A stretch of DNA of 64,000 bases from Nilaparvata lugens (GCF_014356525.2 NC_052505.1:49665994-49729993), one strand, 5' to 3'; positions 1-11,699 are shown, numbered from the stretch's first letter. A program made the numbers and translations. Notes: generated by a model not told the origin, from the letters alone.

Positions 1-2090
1 ATTCATAGTTTAATTTTTCAAACTTGAGCCTTCGATCTGAGTTCTCATTGATCTGAGAAACTAGATAAAACCTATTAAGGAAAATACTTGTGATATGCAT
101 GAACATTCTCATATCGATTTATTTAACATGATATATTATGACTATAATAACATTATTTCATTGTTATTAAACGATAATCTAAAATAAAATTCTGTGAATC
201 ACCACGATGACTACTGCAAGTATTGACCACAGGGTGAACAGCAAGAAGAATTAGTATTACTCCATAATATTCTATGAGAGCTGTTATCCAAAATTCATTT
301 AAAATTGGTTAAAGCATGCCTGAATTAGAAGATATCGGGTTGGATTCTCGGGCTAGCAAATAATTTTTGGATAGAAGTTCTTATCGAATTTTTTCTAGTT
401 GTTTACCATGTGGTCAATATTCACAGTAGCAGAAGTATTATGGTTGGTTTACAGGATTCAACTCTGGATCATCGTTTAATAATGATTATTCATTCATTAG
501 CATTTGAACAAATGCAACTTCTCATGAATTTCCGTTAATTTTATATGAACTGATAAAATGGTATGTGATTAAAAAGAGCAGCACTTGAACAAATAATCAA
601 AATAAAATTTATATTCCATGTAACACATTCAGGCTTGAATCATCTGACATGCAGGAAATTTAAGAAATGCTTGATTGTCATTCTCACTCTCACATCAACT
701 ATATTTTTCTCTCACAATTGATGTTCATTTATTATTGAATCTGTTACTCATTGCAACAAGTAAGAAATTGATTAATCAGCAACAATGTTTGAAATTAAGC
801 TGTTTTGTCAACATTTACTACAGTGCTGAGTTTGAGTTTGGAGCTAGAGATGGTCGTCTCTATTAGCCTGATCAAGGGATGAGGAAGAAATTCTTTGAAA
901 ATTTCAGACGGTCCCTAATACGTGATTGGCTTGCCGAATGCTTTTTATTGGCTTAGCCGTAACGAATGTGCGGATGAAATCCAACAGGAAAGAGAACTAC
1001 TGTCCTTTTTCATGTCAAAGTTCTCTCCCCTCCCTCATAAATAGTGCTTCAGCATGAACTGCTCTCTAATGGAAAACGTCCAGGTTTCCTCCCCAGTTAA
1101 TCCGTTTCACCCAAAAAATGCAGAAAAATTGATAAATAAGAATGCTTATTATTATATGTAATTCTAAAGGAAAGAGCTCTGGAATTCCAAATGAAATGGA
1201 TTGAAACTGTTTTGATTCGAAATTAGCCTGAAGAATTTGTTTCAAATCTGAATTTTCAGTTTTGTATACTTCTTACACTATTTTTCAAGAATTTATCGAA
1301 ATTTCTAGAATCTTCAACAATCTTCTAAAGGTTTACTGAATATTCCATCTGATTATATCTACCTGATTCCAGTACCTGTAAGTACCGATCTAAAAGTTTA
1401 TGTATGTGTTTTTCTTATAACTCTATTTTTTCAAAATTTTGACAAAGCTACTCAACTGGCAAGCATATAATTCTAATTTTTCTAGACGACTCTTTTCTAG
1501 TGAGAATTTCTGAAATTTTATAGCTAATTAGTTTGAGTAACTAAAATGAAACAGTGAAAATGAATAAGAATTTCAAGACGAGAGGAAGGAGAATGATAAA
1601 TGGAACAGAATATTAAAAAACACTTGAATACTCTTGGTTGAATTATATCGTTATCCAACACAGAAACCATTCTTTGTGTATCTCATGAAATCTTTATTCT
1701 GATTCTAGTACTTCACTCCCACTAAGAGAATCCTGATTAAAATTAAAAATATATAACATTTATACATTATGAACAAATGAAAAGTACGAATTTCAATAGC
1801 ATAAACTTCTTTCTCACTTCAATTTTCGAGCCAGTAGAGCATGAAGTGATAAATAAATATAATGATAGCTTGAAAACGTCTCCTTCAGATAGAATTTTCC
1901 GAAACCATTGGAACATTACTTCGAATAGAGAGACTGCAGCTCTATAACAAGTCCAAATAAAAAATCTAGAAATATCATTTATCATTTACTGACAGATTTC
2001 CTTGCTTCCTCACACCACCTTTAAATAACTTCAGTTCCAGATTCACAGTAGAAAAGCATCATGAATATTCTAATTTTAAAATAAAAAACA
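1..2090. other. AT-rich stretch, no gene seen
   Basis: AT-rich, low-complexity-leaning sequence without a convincing coding region, inverted repeat or recognised element. Short open frames (for example 675-866) have no splice context or family resemblance. Intergenic or intronic sequence is the simplest reading. Confidence 0.6.
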
Positions 2091-2099
2091 AGCAAATTG

Positions 2100-2380
2100 T
2101 AGCGTTGCGTTTGTTGAAATCAGAGATAAACTTGTAGCGCCAGCATTCATAGACAATCTAGACCAGCGTTGGTTGGTTGTTTTTGCTACTGAATAATGAT
2201 CAAATGAAGAGCACTTGCGCTGTAAAAAAGTAAAAGTGGAAAGTTTGCGCGCCTGACGCGATAAATCTCTTCGTAGACTGTATCCAGATCTGCTAGGCTC
2301 GCGCGTCCTGGAGATTTACGGCTCGAATCGCTGCGAACTGCAAGGCTCGGCTCGGCTCTGCTTCTCTGCTGACGGAATCT
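2100..2380. other. GC/CpG-richer island
   Basis: Base composition rises clearly over the flanks, with several CGCG and GCGC words between about 2250 and 2310 and a CGGCTCGGCTCGGCTC-like short repeat near 2345. No long open frame is convincing. It could be a promoter-proximal or regulatory island; that is inference from composition only. Confidence 0.3.
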
Positions 2381-3228
2381 GTAGATGAAAGCTTACTATA
2401 CTGAGCTTACGGCTACGAAACCTGGCTTTTCCCTACGAGCCTTCCTACTCCTATCCACAGTGCTTCACTTTTCCCCAACTAAATTCTTGTCCCCAGCACA
2501 GGAGCAATCTGATGTGTCACTTCATTATCATCATCGTTCTCTTTTCAATTGCTCTGAGGCAACAAACACTCTTCTGTTTCTTTCACCATCTCTGAACTAG
2601 ATTCTTTCATCCAAGAGTCCAAGAGGACAAGTGGGAAGAAAACGAGTTTTTCAAGACATCAGTCTTTTATAATTATCAATGGATAAGCTCAAATGAGAAA
2701 GAACAGAAACGAATGCAGTTCACAGTCACAATTGGTTTCTGCTGATTCTATTACTAGATTTATTCATATAGATTTCTGCAGTAAACATTGGATTTTGTAA
2801 TACAATTATAAAAGAACAGCAGTTTCTTCAAAACTTTGATTTCAAAAATATAGTCTATATTTTATTAGTCTATATTCTATGTATATTATTCACAGACAAA
2901 TCTAGCTTGGAAAATTTTTGTTTAACAGGTAGATCGATGAGTGAGAGAGAACTATTTTCATATTCGTACTTTATGAAATAAGGTCTCTTTCCTGTTGATG
3001 GTTGGAAAACATTTTTATTCTAATTATTTGTATTGTTTGTCTTGCATAAATGAATTATAATCTACTGGCACAGAATGTAATGTTCAACAATGTAACCCTA
3101 ACAAATTGTTCTGTTATGGAATGCAAACTGACGAAAATAGTTTACTTCAGCATGTGCTATTTATTAGTGATGTCTTCTTTCTTATACAAACATAATTTTT
3201 GATGTATATTATTTCCTTAGTTTCAAGT

Positions 3229-4062
3229 TCAACTTCCAAAGCTGAAATGTAATGAGTTGTATGAGTTCATCTTATGACTTCTGGGATGTATTTCCACATG
3301 ATATTCATCAATTTGCGACAAACTAATCAATGTGTGTAAGTAGGTTCGTTTACAATTTTGCAAATAAAATAGCACTTGAAAAATGTCACTGGGTATTGAT
3401 AATGTTAATAATCTAGAATATGATAGAATCCTATTATACAAATAACTAATAAACAGATTCAAAATACGTTCCATGTACTATTTTTGATACTTTATAAATT
3501 GAACAGTACTCAAATGGAGAAACATGAGAAATCTATTCTACTTATCACCAATGTCACGTTTTTCATCTACCTTGGTATCACAATGATATTTGCAAAAAAC
3601 TATTCCTGTTCACAACTGACATGTTTTCATCAGCTGAACATGACAAAAGTCAGGACAGAAAGTGGATACTATATAGCTGTAAACTATCTTCATTCTGTAT
3701 GGTATGCTCATTACAGTATTTCAGTAGATAGTAACCAGACAGAAAGATCTTTCTCAAGTTTGATATTGTTGAATCTTCAGGGACAATTCCATGGGATCAT
3801 TTTGATCGAATCTTTTCAATGATTCGAGGGAGAAGGAAATATTACTCTCGAAGCAAAGATAATAAGAGAGGACCGAACAACATTTCAATTACCTCATCGA
3901 GAGCAGCTCGTGGCTCCCAAGTTGTTCTACTCTTTTTCTTTTGAAACTTTTCTTGTTAGCTGAAGCAGACATCTCATTATCATTGCTGGAATAAGAGCTG
4001 ATTAGCTTCAGTTCACTGAAATCAACGAGAAAAGTATCCAGATCGGAATTGATTCCTATTGG
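3229..4062 (-). CDS. Candidate two-exon 3' end of an unidentified host gene
   Basis: On the minus strand an exon can be drawn at 4062-3893. An AG acceptor precedes it (CT at 4063-4064), it has 56 open codons, and a GT donor sits at 3892-3891; reading past the donor meets TAA at once. A second exon can be drawn from 3322, after an AG at 3324-3323, to a TGA ending at 3229. The phases agree: the first exon ends with AG and the second begins with T, giving AGT and keeping the frame of the second exon. An AATAAA lies on the minus strand at 3165-3160. The first exon encodes an acidic/serine-rich stretch followed by a basic run (KKSFKRKR, nuclear-signal-like). The second encodes about 30 residues rich in H, S and N. 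No family is recognised. The acceptor of the second exon has a poor pyrimidine tract. Upstream exons, if any, lie above 4064 and were not found. Confidence 0.4.
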
Positions 4063-4149
4063 CTAAATCCAAATGAGATGTACTCTTCAACTATCACCAT
4101 TATTACTTCAATATCATTACACAGGTCTATACAACATTGGTGTCATGGA

Positions 4150-4235
4150 AGGAAGGTGTGGAAGTGAGAGGAGAGATGTGATGAGAGAGGAGGGTGAGAA
4201 GAGGTGAGAGGGTAATGGAAGAAGAGAGGATTCGT
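4150..4235. repeat. Purine-rich tract
   Basis: The plus strand is almost entirely A and G with scattered T (GGAAGG, GAGAGG, GAAGAG words). It is a polypyrimidine tract on the minus strand, just upstream of the candidate minus-strand exon at 3893-4062. It may be a simple repeat. Confidence 0.6.
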
Positions 4236-4342
4236 AAATACACAACAAATTCTGCAATTTAAATAATTTGAATTTCAATAATTTTATTTAGATTTATTTG
4301 AAAGAATAATTTAATTTATCATATATTGTAAAAGTTGAATAC

Positions 4343-5098
4343 TACAGTGAAACCTCGATAATTCGGACAAAACTATGACTTGTAATTCTATATCATTTGT
4401 AGTGAAAACTCGATCCCTTGAAAAACCTTTTTAATTTTCAGTAGAACAATGTATTTCGGTCGCCTCGATAATCGAGCTCTGTCTTATCGTCCACGTCCCA
4501 TATAATTCGTAATTATGTATGCGAGAATTCTCTATAATTAGTATTTCCTGGATTTTTCATACACCATGGAAGGGGAAGATAATCACAATGTACTATGCTT
4601 ACACTCAGAAAATCTCCAGTCATAAGGTTATCAACCGGGAATAACATAGACTGCCAGACGAAATTAATATTGTCTAATACAAGGTATATTCAGTTTAATT
4701 CATTACAGAATTGGATGACAGCATGAAGAATCCGTTACTACCTTTGTGATGAGGTTGTTATGACGAGTCGTGATGTGTGCTAGTCTACCAAGAATGATTG
4801 CCATGCGATCAAATTTTTCAAATCGAACGAAAAAAATTTGAGTTGATCGAATATTTCAACTTTTTTCAATAATTTCGAACATATTTTAATTTGACATTTT
4901 CAAAATCTGTCAATATTTCGTGAAAATTTCCAATTTAAAGTTTATAACTAAATTTATATCAATCCTCCTCATCATCATCCACTTCCTTCTCCTCCTCATA
5001 CTCCTCCTCAACCATCTGCTGCTCCTCATCCATAGCCTTCATAATTCGTAGTGAGCACTTGGTGCCGTCAATTTATCAATCATAGATGTTCTACTGTA
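4343..5098 (-). mobile_element. Decayed pogo/Tigger-like DNA transposon
   Basis: The left end reads TA then CAGTGAAACCTCGATAATTC. The right end, read inward on the minus strand, starts TA then CAGTAGAAC and remains partly matching, so the element has CAG-starting terminal repeats flanked by the TA dinucleotide typical of Tc1/mariner-pogo insertions. On the minus strand at 5051-4959 an open stretch ends in a run of Glu and Asp before TGA, resembling the acidic tail of Tigger transposases. The ~750-bp length means most of the transposase is missing. Non-autonomous and degenerate. Confidence 0.6.
4959..5051 (-). pseudogene. Acidic C-terminal tail of Tigger-like transposase
   Basis: Thirty codons, rich in Glu/Asp with a few Met and Gln, run in frame to TGA at 4961-4959 inside the element bounded by CAG terminal repeats. 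A stop (TAG, read leftward near 5055) and the short length show that the rest of the enzyme is gone. Acidic tails end pogo/Tigger transposases; no catalytic residue remains here. Confidence 0.45.
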
Positions 5099-5099
5099 T

Positions 5100-6140
5100 T
5101 TAGACTACCATTGTTTCACCAATCTTAATCCGTTCTTGAACCAATTTTCTTGTGTATTTCGAAGAGAGATCCTTAATTTTATTTAATGTGGATTATAACT
5201 TCCATATTATCGAATTCATGATAGTTGATAGCCGGGAACCATCGGGAGCTGTAGAAGTTGAATAGATTCCACCAAGATAGCAGTAGCCCACCTTCACATG
5301 CAGATATTATTATTAAATTTAGATTCTAGAAATGAGCTTTGATCGGTCAAGCTCATTGTTGATAAGAATCAAAATCGATTGAAAATTCTCCATCTATAAT
5401 ATACCTAACTGTTCAGAAGTAATTGACTACATCAATAATGATACACTATATTTGAAATTTTCCGGACCTGGAATCTTATGTTACACAAAAGCTGAAAGAT
5501 CGGGGTGGTTGCACTAACCTGAGTGACCTTTTATTCCTCGTTGACAGAGGTGTTCCATTGAAAGTTAGCTAATTGGGCCGGATTAAAAATAATGGGGTTT
5601 TATTGTAAGGTGATAGACAAAGAGAGCCCATTCACAGTGCACACTCGAAAGGTCGCTCTCTATTGTGAATGCGGAAAAAGAACTGCAAGCACAATAGAAA
5701 TGACTGCTTCACTTTATTAGAAGTGGTGTTGCGGAAAGGAGGAAAGGAGCTTGATCGTGCGTTTCCAGGAAAGTTATGGAGGATAACACAGGCGTTAAAC
5801 ATTTCAGAAGATAATTCCTCAGATGCATCTTTTTATCAGGTGAAAAGTATATTGAAATTTGAAGATACATGGAGCCGAGTTGATGAAATAGAAAATGTAT
5901 AACAGAGTAATAGATTATAGATAACAAGTAACAGAGTACAGATAATAATATTTTGAAAACGTAATTATTGACTTGACGATAACATTAACGAAGTGAGTAA
6001 TCTTATTTTGTATTCCAAGTATCATTCCCCTCTTTCCTTGGTAAAATCCTTCCTCAGTAAGTTATTAACTGAATTATAAATGAATAGATTGCAATGAATC
6101 TTTGAAAAAACCTCTCAACAAAATAAGCTTTCATGGAGGA
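5100..6140. other. Mostly blank stretch with one coding-like ORF
   Basis: Nothing is recognised except a plus-strand frame at 5669-5902 (77 codons with ATG). Its C-terminal half is compositionally protein-like (KLWRITQAL, FEDTWSRVDE), but it has no family match, no clear acceptor and no poly(A) signal nearby. Treated as unsupported. Confidence 0.4.
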
Positions 6141-6145
6141 GCCTT

Positions 6146-6146
<1 letters not shown>

Positions 6147-6220
<74 letters not shown>
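6147..6220 (+). repeat. (GT)n microsatellite
   Basis: An uninterrupted GT dinucleotide tract of about 37 units. The Val-Cys open frame through it is an artefact. Confidence 0.97.
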
Positions 6221-6222
<2 letters not shown>

Positions 6223-6479
6223 TTCATCAAATCAACACCAAATAAAAGTGCTTAATGTACTAGTCGGATTTTGTTCACGCTCTTCTATTTTGAAAGCAGT
6301 GAAAATATCCCCACCCCATCACTCTCCCGGTTCACCAATTATATTCACTCCCTACACCTACGAAAGCCTCCATTCAATGGGGGGATTTACAACACCCCTT
6401 CCTTTTTCCATTCAATCTGCATAATCCGCTCTCTAGCACAGATTCCCGAAAGTAAATTTATGTAAATAAATATCAATTT

Positions 6480-6900
6480 TCAATAAGCCCGTTCCCCGGT
6501 TCGTCAGGACAAAAAATTATTACATTCGGATTATCGATTCAACAACCTAACGAGATGAGATGGGCGCTCTCCCGGCTCTACTGGTTATTATGCAATTCGC
6601 AACCATTCAATGAATGAATATTCTTTTCAGCAACATGTAATTGGAGCTCGCTAATGAACAGAGCAGTAACGACTGTCTTCCTGTAGCAGTCTGCATCGGA
6701 TTCACATCATATCAATGCAATTCAAGATGTGCAGTAATTGTTGTTTATCACAATAGGCATCGTTAGATGGAAATTTATGCAGGACGATTAGGAGACGTTA
6801 ACTGATTTCCCTCTCTTGTGATTCGCCTCCACTCCTTTGAAAAAGTTGGATGGATATTCAAGTGATTTGATGAACTGAAAATCAGGAGTAGAGCCCAGAG
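6480..6900. other. Complex non-coding stretch
   Basis: Non-repetitive, moderate-GC sequence with several homeodomain-type TAAT words (for example TAATTG near 6639 and 6736) and no open frame. Possibly cis-regulatory; this is inference only. Confidence 0.2.
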
Positions 6901-6914
6901 TAGGGACCTACTAA

Positions 6915-7441
6915 CTAGTAGTTCTGTGAACAGTAGACCTCGCGCTCAACCTGTTGTTATGTTTTCTCAAAAATTAATAAAAATTTATCAATTTGAAATG
7001 TCTAGAAAAAATCCTAAATAAACATAGATATTTTTGTCTGAGTGTGAGCGCTGTTATTAGGTCTTGCTGCAACTGTCTACAACGTTGATGGAAAGATACA
7101 TTTTCAAGATGTTCGATGTTTTTGAACGGGTATTATTATAGTCCACTAGACAGCTGATTTATGATGAATAATTCTAAAGTCTGATTTTTACGGTAATATT
7201 GGCGAAAAGGAGACTCCTTTTACTTTTGTATTATCCTTAATATGGAAAAATTTCAAAAAACCGTACGTATACGTCGACCACGAAATTAAAAAAGGAACAT
7301 ACCTGTCAAATTTCATGAAAATCTATTGCTGCTTTTCGCTGTAAATGCGGAACATAAAAACATAAATATAAACATATAAACATGAAGAGAAATGCAAAAC
7401 CGTCGACTTGAATCTTAGACCTCAATTCGCTCGGTCAATAA
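6915..7441 (+). mobile_element. Family-2 repeat, copy A
   Basis: It begins ACTAGTAGTTCTGTGAACAG followed by TAGACCTCGCGC and ends TTAGACCTC then TTCGCTCGGTCAATA. The same start and end recur at 36083-36729, 56518-56990 and 61219-61715, so this is a full-length copy of a dispersed family. A conserved internal block near 7300-7345 (ACCTGTCAAATTTCATGAAA) precedes a short ATAAACAT tail region. No coding capacity. Class unknown. Confidence 0.75.
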
Positions 7442-7484
7442 AATTTTCCACAATATATACAGTATCATTATACAGAGTTGGAGT

Positions 7485-7545
7485 TTTCTATTCAAATAGG
7501 ATCTTCAATGAAACCTAATGCCAAATTATCCTTGTTATAAAAATA
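7485..7545 (+). repeat. Diverged fragment of the 815-bp dispersed repeat
   Basis: TTCAAATAGGATC and the following ~45 bases match, with scattered differences, the region near 22757-22815 and 31800-31860. Confidence 0.45.
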
Positions 7546-7559
7546 TTAACCCCTTCACA

Positions 7560-8680
7560 TAATTTTCACCAACTAAGTATACAGTATTACAGTACAATAT
7601 CTTTATTAGCAGTCGAGATAAGTTTTGAAAGGTTTTCGTAATTAGGTAGATATATATTGTTTCAGGTAGCCTTCGTACATTCAGGCTATTCTTTCCAAAA
7701 CAAGTTTTATTATTTATGAGAACAGAATACTTTAATTATTCATTCTAATTGAGGTCTTTAAATGAATTTTTAATTTCTTATGTATTATTCAATTATTCCA
7801 TTTCTACACATGACGTAGAAGTACAACGTTTTATACAACATTTAAACAGTAGACTCTACTACTCCACTTGGAAAAAACAGAAACAGAACCAACATTTAAA
7901 CAGTCGTTATCAAAAACGTCCATAACAATGAAATATTATTCTTAGCAATATAAAATTATTCATTGCATTATTTAGAATATACTGATTCCTGCGAAATGAA
8001 GATGATGACGATATAATTTCATTTCATTGGACACAACGTTGTCGTCCACCCGTATTATTACCAGCTTCGACGTGCTTCAACCGCTATGCATCAAATATGC
8101 AGTACTGCTTTGAAACTGTAATAAGCATCTGATCTTGTATATTGAATATTTCATCAATCGCTCTATATAACTGTACATCTGATTAGTATCCTCAGAATCC
8201 TACCAAGTACTGTTTCATAGAAGATTTGCAATTGATGATGAAAGGTTTGCCAATCAGAAATGGTCGTGTGGATCAATTATCCAGGGTTTGATTCATTTAG
8301 TGATGACATTTAAAATATATTATCTGACTCTATATCTCTCTGATCCAACGTTAAGACGAAGGAAACAGTTGATTCGGGCATTATCTCGTGAAATGTTGCC
8401 ATGTTCTAGAGAACTCCACCTGGACGAATTCTCCTCTTTATGATTCTTGTTTCCATTTGATTGGATTAATTAACCATAAAAAACCTATTTTTATTGAATA
8501 TTGAGACAATTTAAAAATTCAATCCAATCTTTAATCGAGAGAGAAATATTCCTAGCGTTTCATAGTGTATGTCTTCAAAGAAACTGTAACAATATTATTT
8601 ATGTTTTAAAATGTGTTTTGATATCACATTCGAATTTACTTTATGAAAAATCCTATTAACCCAATTAAAATATAATTTCT
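7560..8680. other. AT-rich stretch, no gene seen
   Basis: No convincing coding region, terminal repeat or recognised element was seen. Confidence 0.5.
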
Positions 8681-8689
8681 TCTACAACT

Positions 8690-9080
8690 GCGCGTAAAAA
8701 AAGAATTTACATACTCAATTCTCCTCGTAAAACAGCTTATTTCTGAGGAGAATCTACTTTTTCGCTCGCTAACCATCCGCGCATGCGCAGTAAATTTTCT
8801 TTACGCTCGCAAATCATTCGCGCATGCGCAGAAGAGTTTCTTTACGCTCGCCAATCAGCTGATGGTAAGCAGCTCGCCAAAAGGTCAGATCTTAACCTAA
8901 ATAGTCGGTAATTGTAACTCCGCCGATGTAAGTAATTTAACAGGTTTGGGCAGCTGTAGAAAAAAAATTGTATGTAATTCGCGCGTAATGCTTCTTTATC
9001 GCTTCTTTATCCGCTTCGCGTCGCGTGATAACTGTTTTGCGCGAGTGATAAAGTCGCGCATTACGCTCCTAATACATAAA
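8690..9080. repeat. CpG-richer island with tandem 41-bp units
   Basis: GCGCATGCGC occurs at 8779-8788 and 8820-8829 inside near-identical ~41-bp units beginning TTTACGCTCGC; a third partial unit follows at about 8841. Farther right (8980-9070) the words GCGCGTAATGC and GTCGCGCATTACGC form an imperfect inverted pair. CG and GCGC content is far above the flanks. The palindromic 10-mer equals the NRF-1 consensus core. Either a regulatory island or a transposon end. Confidence 0.5.
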
Positions 9081-9289
9081 TAGCTATTTCTCCACGCATA
9101 GCAAAGCGAGAAAGAGATATCCAAGGAACAAAGTCAGTTTAGGAGCAAATATCATTGAATATTCATAAAGGACAGAGGTAAGTCCTGAACTGGTTCGAAT
9201 AGCGATGGAAATTACACGCGTTGAGAGGAAACAGAGCAAAGAAGAAGACACAAGAAGTGTATTAAGTCGCGTATAGGTCAAATAACTTT

Positions 9290-10335
9290 AAAGGTTGCCA
9301 ACCGGTTTCAAACACTCTTTTAATCCTCAGTCGAGACCAGAGTTATCTAAAAGGTCCCTGAAAGAAAAAGCCTATAAGAAATTGAGATTCGTAAGAAATC
9401 ATGAGATAAATAGATGGGGGAATATTATTTTCAACTACTGAAAAAATTAAGTTAAGCTATCGCAAATAGAAAGGTTGAAAATTAAAATGATTGTTTTTGT
9501 TCGACAATGTTCACTGGGATAAGTAGGAGGGATCACTTATCTTCGACATAATTATAAAAAATTAGAAATTTCTTTCTGAACAAAATTTATAGCCTCAGGA
9601 TTAAATCCGGTTCAATGACGTAAAATGTACTACTGTGTAATATGTTTAATCTCTTCAATATTCAAAAACATTAGATATTGCAAGAATTACATGAAACGTG
9701 TGAATCAATCAACAATCAAGATTATTAACTCATTTCATATTCAAACTGAAATCTATTTTATGAAATCAGGAATTATTAATATAAATTTCAAGCAAATCAA
9801 GTAGTATCCTTCATTTATATATCAAGAAATAATTAAAGTGAACTATATTTCAGCTATAATTATTATTATCTTGAATCATAACCTACTTAGAAAATTGTGA
9901 TGTACATGGAAGAATCAGCTATTCTGTATTGAAGAAGTGCACAATGAAGTACATACAATTTTTTTATCTAAACATGTCCTCCTTTTTCCATTCTTATCTC
10001 CTATCAAATCTTCACTTCTCAATAATTCTCATAAATATTCATAGCATTGACTCTTGATTCATTATTCTCTAAATCGAACTTCTCATCACGAGCCAGTCTC
10101 GAGAACTGACCATGATTGTCATTACAGGTACAGAGTAGTTCTCATTCTCCATTTATAGCAATATTGATTATGAATACATTACTCTCCAAATCAAACTTTT
10201 CATCACCTTAATAAGATTTCATATCTCTGAGGAACTGCCTTGATCACAGAGAAAAAAGGTTCCTTTCTTTTTTGTACTTTGATTCCTTGATTAATAGAAT
10301 CCCATTATTAGCTCAGATCAACTCTTAATATCAAA
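9290..10335. other. AT-rich stretch with a weak direct repeat
   Basis: Segments near 10045-10090 and 10160-10206 are diverged direct repeats (CTCTAAATCGAACTTCTCATC against CTCCAAATCAAACTTTTCATC, allowing mismatches). No gene was seen. Confidence 0.4.
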
Positions 10336-10337
10336 AC

Positions 10338-10430
10338 AGTAGAGCGATTATCCGGAATAATTTATGCAAAAACTAAACTAAAATAGTGTCCGAATAAATG
10401 ACAATCGGGATAATCAATTTGAACTAAATT
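10338..10430 (+). mobile_element. Fragment of a second pogo/Tigger-like element
   Basis: CAGTAGAGCGATTATCCGGA resembles the end of pogo/Tigger elements, and an internal inverted echo (CGGGATAATC) lies near 10413. The right end cannot be defined; the next repeat begins at about 10437. Confidence 0.35.
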
Positions 10431-10436
10431 TCCCCA

Positions 10437-10848
10437 TCCTACTATATTAGGCGAGCAGTTTTTGTATTTTTATATCTGGTTATTCATATTTATTTATATC
10501 TGGTTATTTATGTTCAACGGATCTCGAAAACGGCTCTAACGATTTTCACGAAATTTGGAACATAGTAGGTTTATAATATAAAAATTCGATTGCACTAGGT
10601 CTCTTCCTTGGGAAAACTCGCTGAACGACATTAGAAAGATAATTCATCCTTGGCTGAAACAGCTGTGGATAGTAAAAAAGTGAGTGAGCGAGTGAGTATG
10701 TGAAAAATCAAAATATCGCATCCCCGAAATTCATAAGATAACATATAACATATAGCCAGCTGTGAAATATAAACACGATCATTCTGGAGAATTGTATTCT
10801 GTTTATCAATAAATAAAAATAACGAGCGAAGCTCGGTGCCCCGGTATT
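10437..10848 (+). mobile_element. Short dispersed element, possibly Helitron-like
   Basis: It starts TCCTACTATATTAGGCGAGC after an A and ends shortly after a CGAGC-GAA-GCTCG hairpin at about 10823-10835. A TC start and a 3' hairpin are Helitron traits, but no clear CTRR end is visible, so the class is uncertain. Internally it carries CTCGAAAACGGCTCTAACGA, a module also found in the GT-tract family (about 45993). I recall this repeat as abundant in planthoppers. Confidence 0.5.
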
Positions 10849-10859
10849 AGCTCTTGAAT

Positions 10860-11195
10860 GTAGGCGTAATAAAATCTTTAAATTTTGTACTACAATACAT
10901 AGTATAATGTCGTATTTAAAATTACTTGTACACACTCATCTCTCATCCACATTCCAGTTAAAATAGACACAATGTTGAGTAATTCAATAAGGTTCAGTAG
11001 CTCAAATCTTTTATCTATCGAAATTCGAAATATTGTATTGCACCTTGATTGTAGCAGACCAATTAGCCGCATGAAATTAAGAATAGATTAGGTTTTTAAG
11101 GATTTCAATTTTTTGTACCACTCGTCCGGATACTCGGTGCTCCTCTGTATTGATAGCAATATTGATTATTGCTTCATTTACTTCTCGCCAGTAGC
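10860..11195. other. AT-rich stretch, no gene seen
   Basis: Only short antisense frames are present. No repeat boundary or coding signal was recognised. Confidence 0.5.
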
Positions 11196-11209
11196 CAAAC
11201 CCTCATCAA

Positions 11210-11689
11210 GTGACCTCGATTGACATTATGGGTACCTACAGAGTTACTCTCAACTCAACTCCTTCAATGCTCTGCTCACCTGCTACACTTGAAGCCAGCC
11301 GCCGGGCTCGTCTCCGTCTCCAAGCACAGTTTAGCATTGTGTGTGTCTCAAGTCAAAAGCTGCTCTGCTCTCAAGCAGTAGGACAGCATAGCTATCGTGG
11401 CGAGCCATCAAAATGCTGGAGTCATGATTACCCTTCCCATGCATGGCGTGATTTCACGGCTCAATGGGATGTATCACTCCGATCACGTATCACGCGCTAT
11501 CTGTTCTATTGTCACAGTTGTCTCCTCCATCTCGCCGCTGTCTCCTCTCGGTTGCTGACTTGCCTACAATTCACCTCATTTGACAAGTTGACCTGCAGCA
11601 CATTGTTGTTGACATGCGCCACACATGTTTCAATACAGCACGTGCAACCGGATACTCTCACAAAAATAATATTGTATGTAAACCATTGA
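11210..11689 (+). CDS. 159-codon ORF of doubtful coding status
   Basis: This is the longest ATG-like open frame outside simple repeats and elements. The product is rich in Ser, Leu, Cys and Thr, with no signal peptide, transmembrane segment or family motif I recognise. Local GC content is higher than in the flanks, which by itself lengthens chance open frames. There is no clear splice site, TATA or poly(A) context. It could be a regulatory island that happens to be open. Not assigned a function. Confidence 0.15.
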   Translation: MTSIDIMGTYRVTLNSTPSMLCSPATLEASRRARLRLQAQFSIVCVSSQKLLCSQAVGQHSYRGEPSKCWSHDYPSHAWRDFTAQWDVSLRSRITRYLFYCHSCLLHLAAVSSRLLTCLQFTSFDKLTCSTLLLTCATHVSIQHVQPDTLTKIILYVNH

Positions 11690-11699
11690 ATATGGTCAA

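Noticed and set aside
1310..1378. Possible 69-base plus-strand exon between TTTCTAG and CCT/GTAAGT.
   Set aside because: Poor pyrimidine tract, short and unidentified; many such pairs occur by chance in AT-rich DNA.
3514..3822. Plus-strand frame of about 100 codons from ATG 3514 with a hydrophobic segment.
   Set aside because: No family, no splice or poly(A) context, and it lies in the intron of the better-supported minus-strand exon pair.
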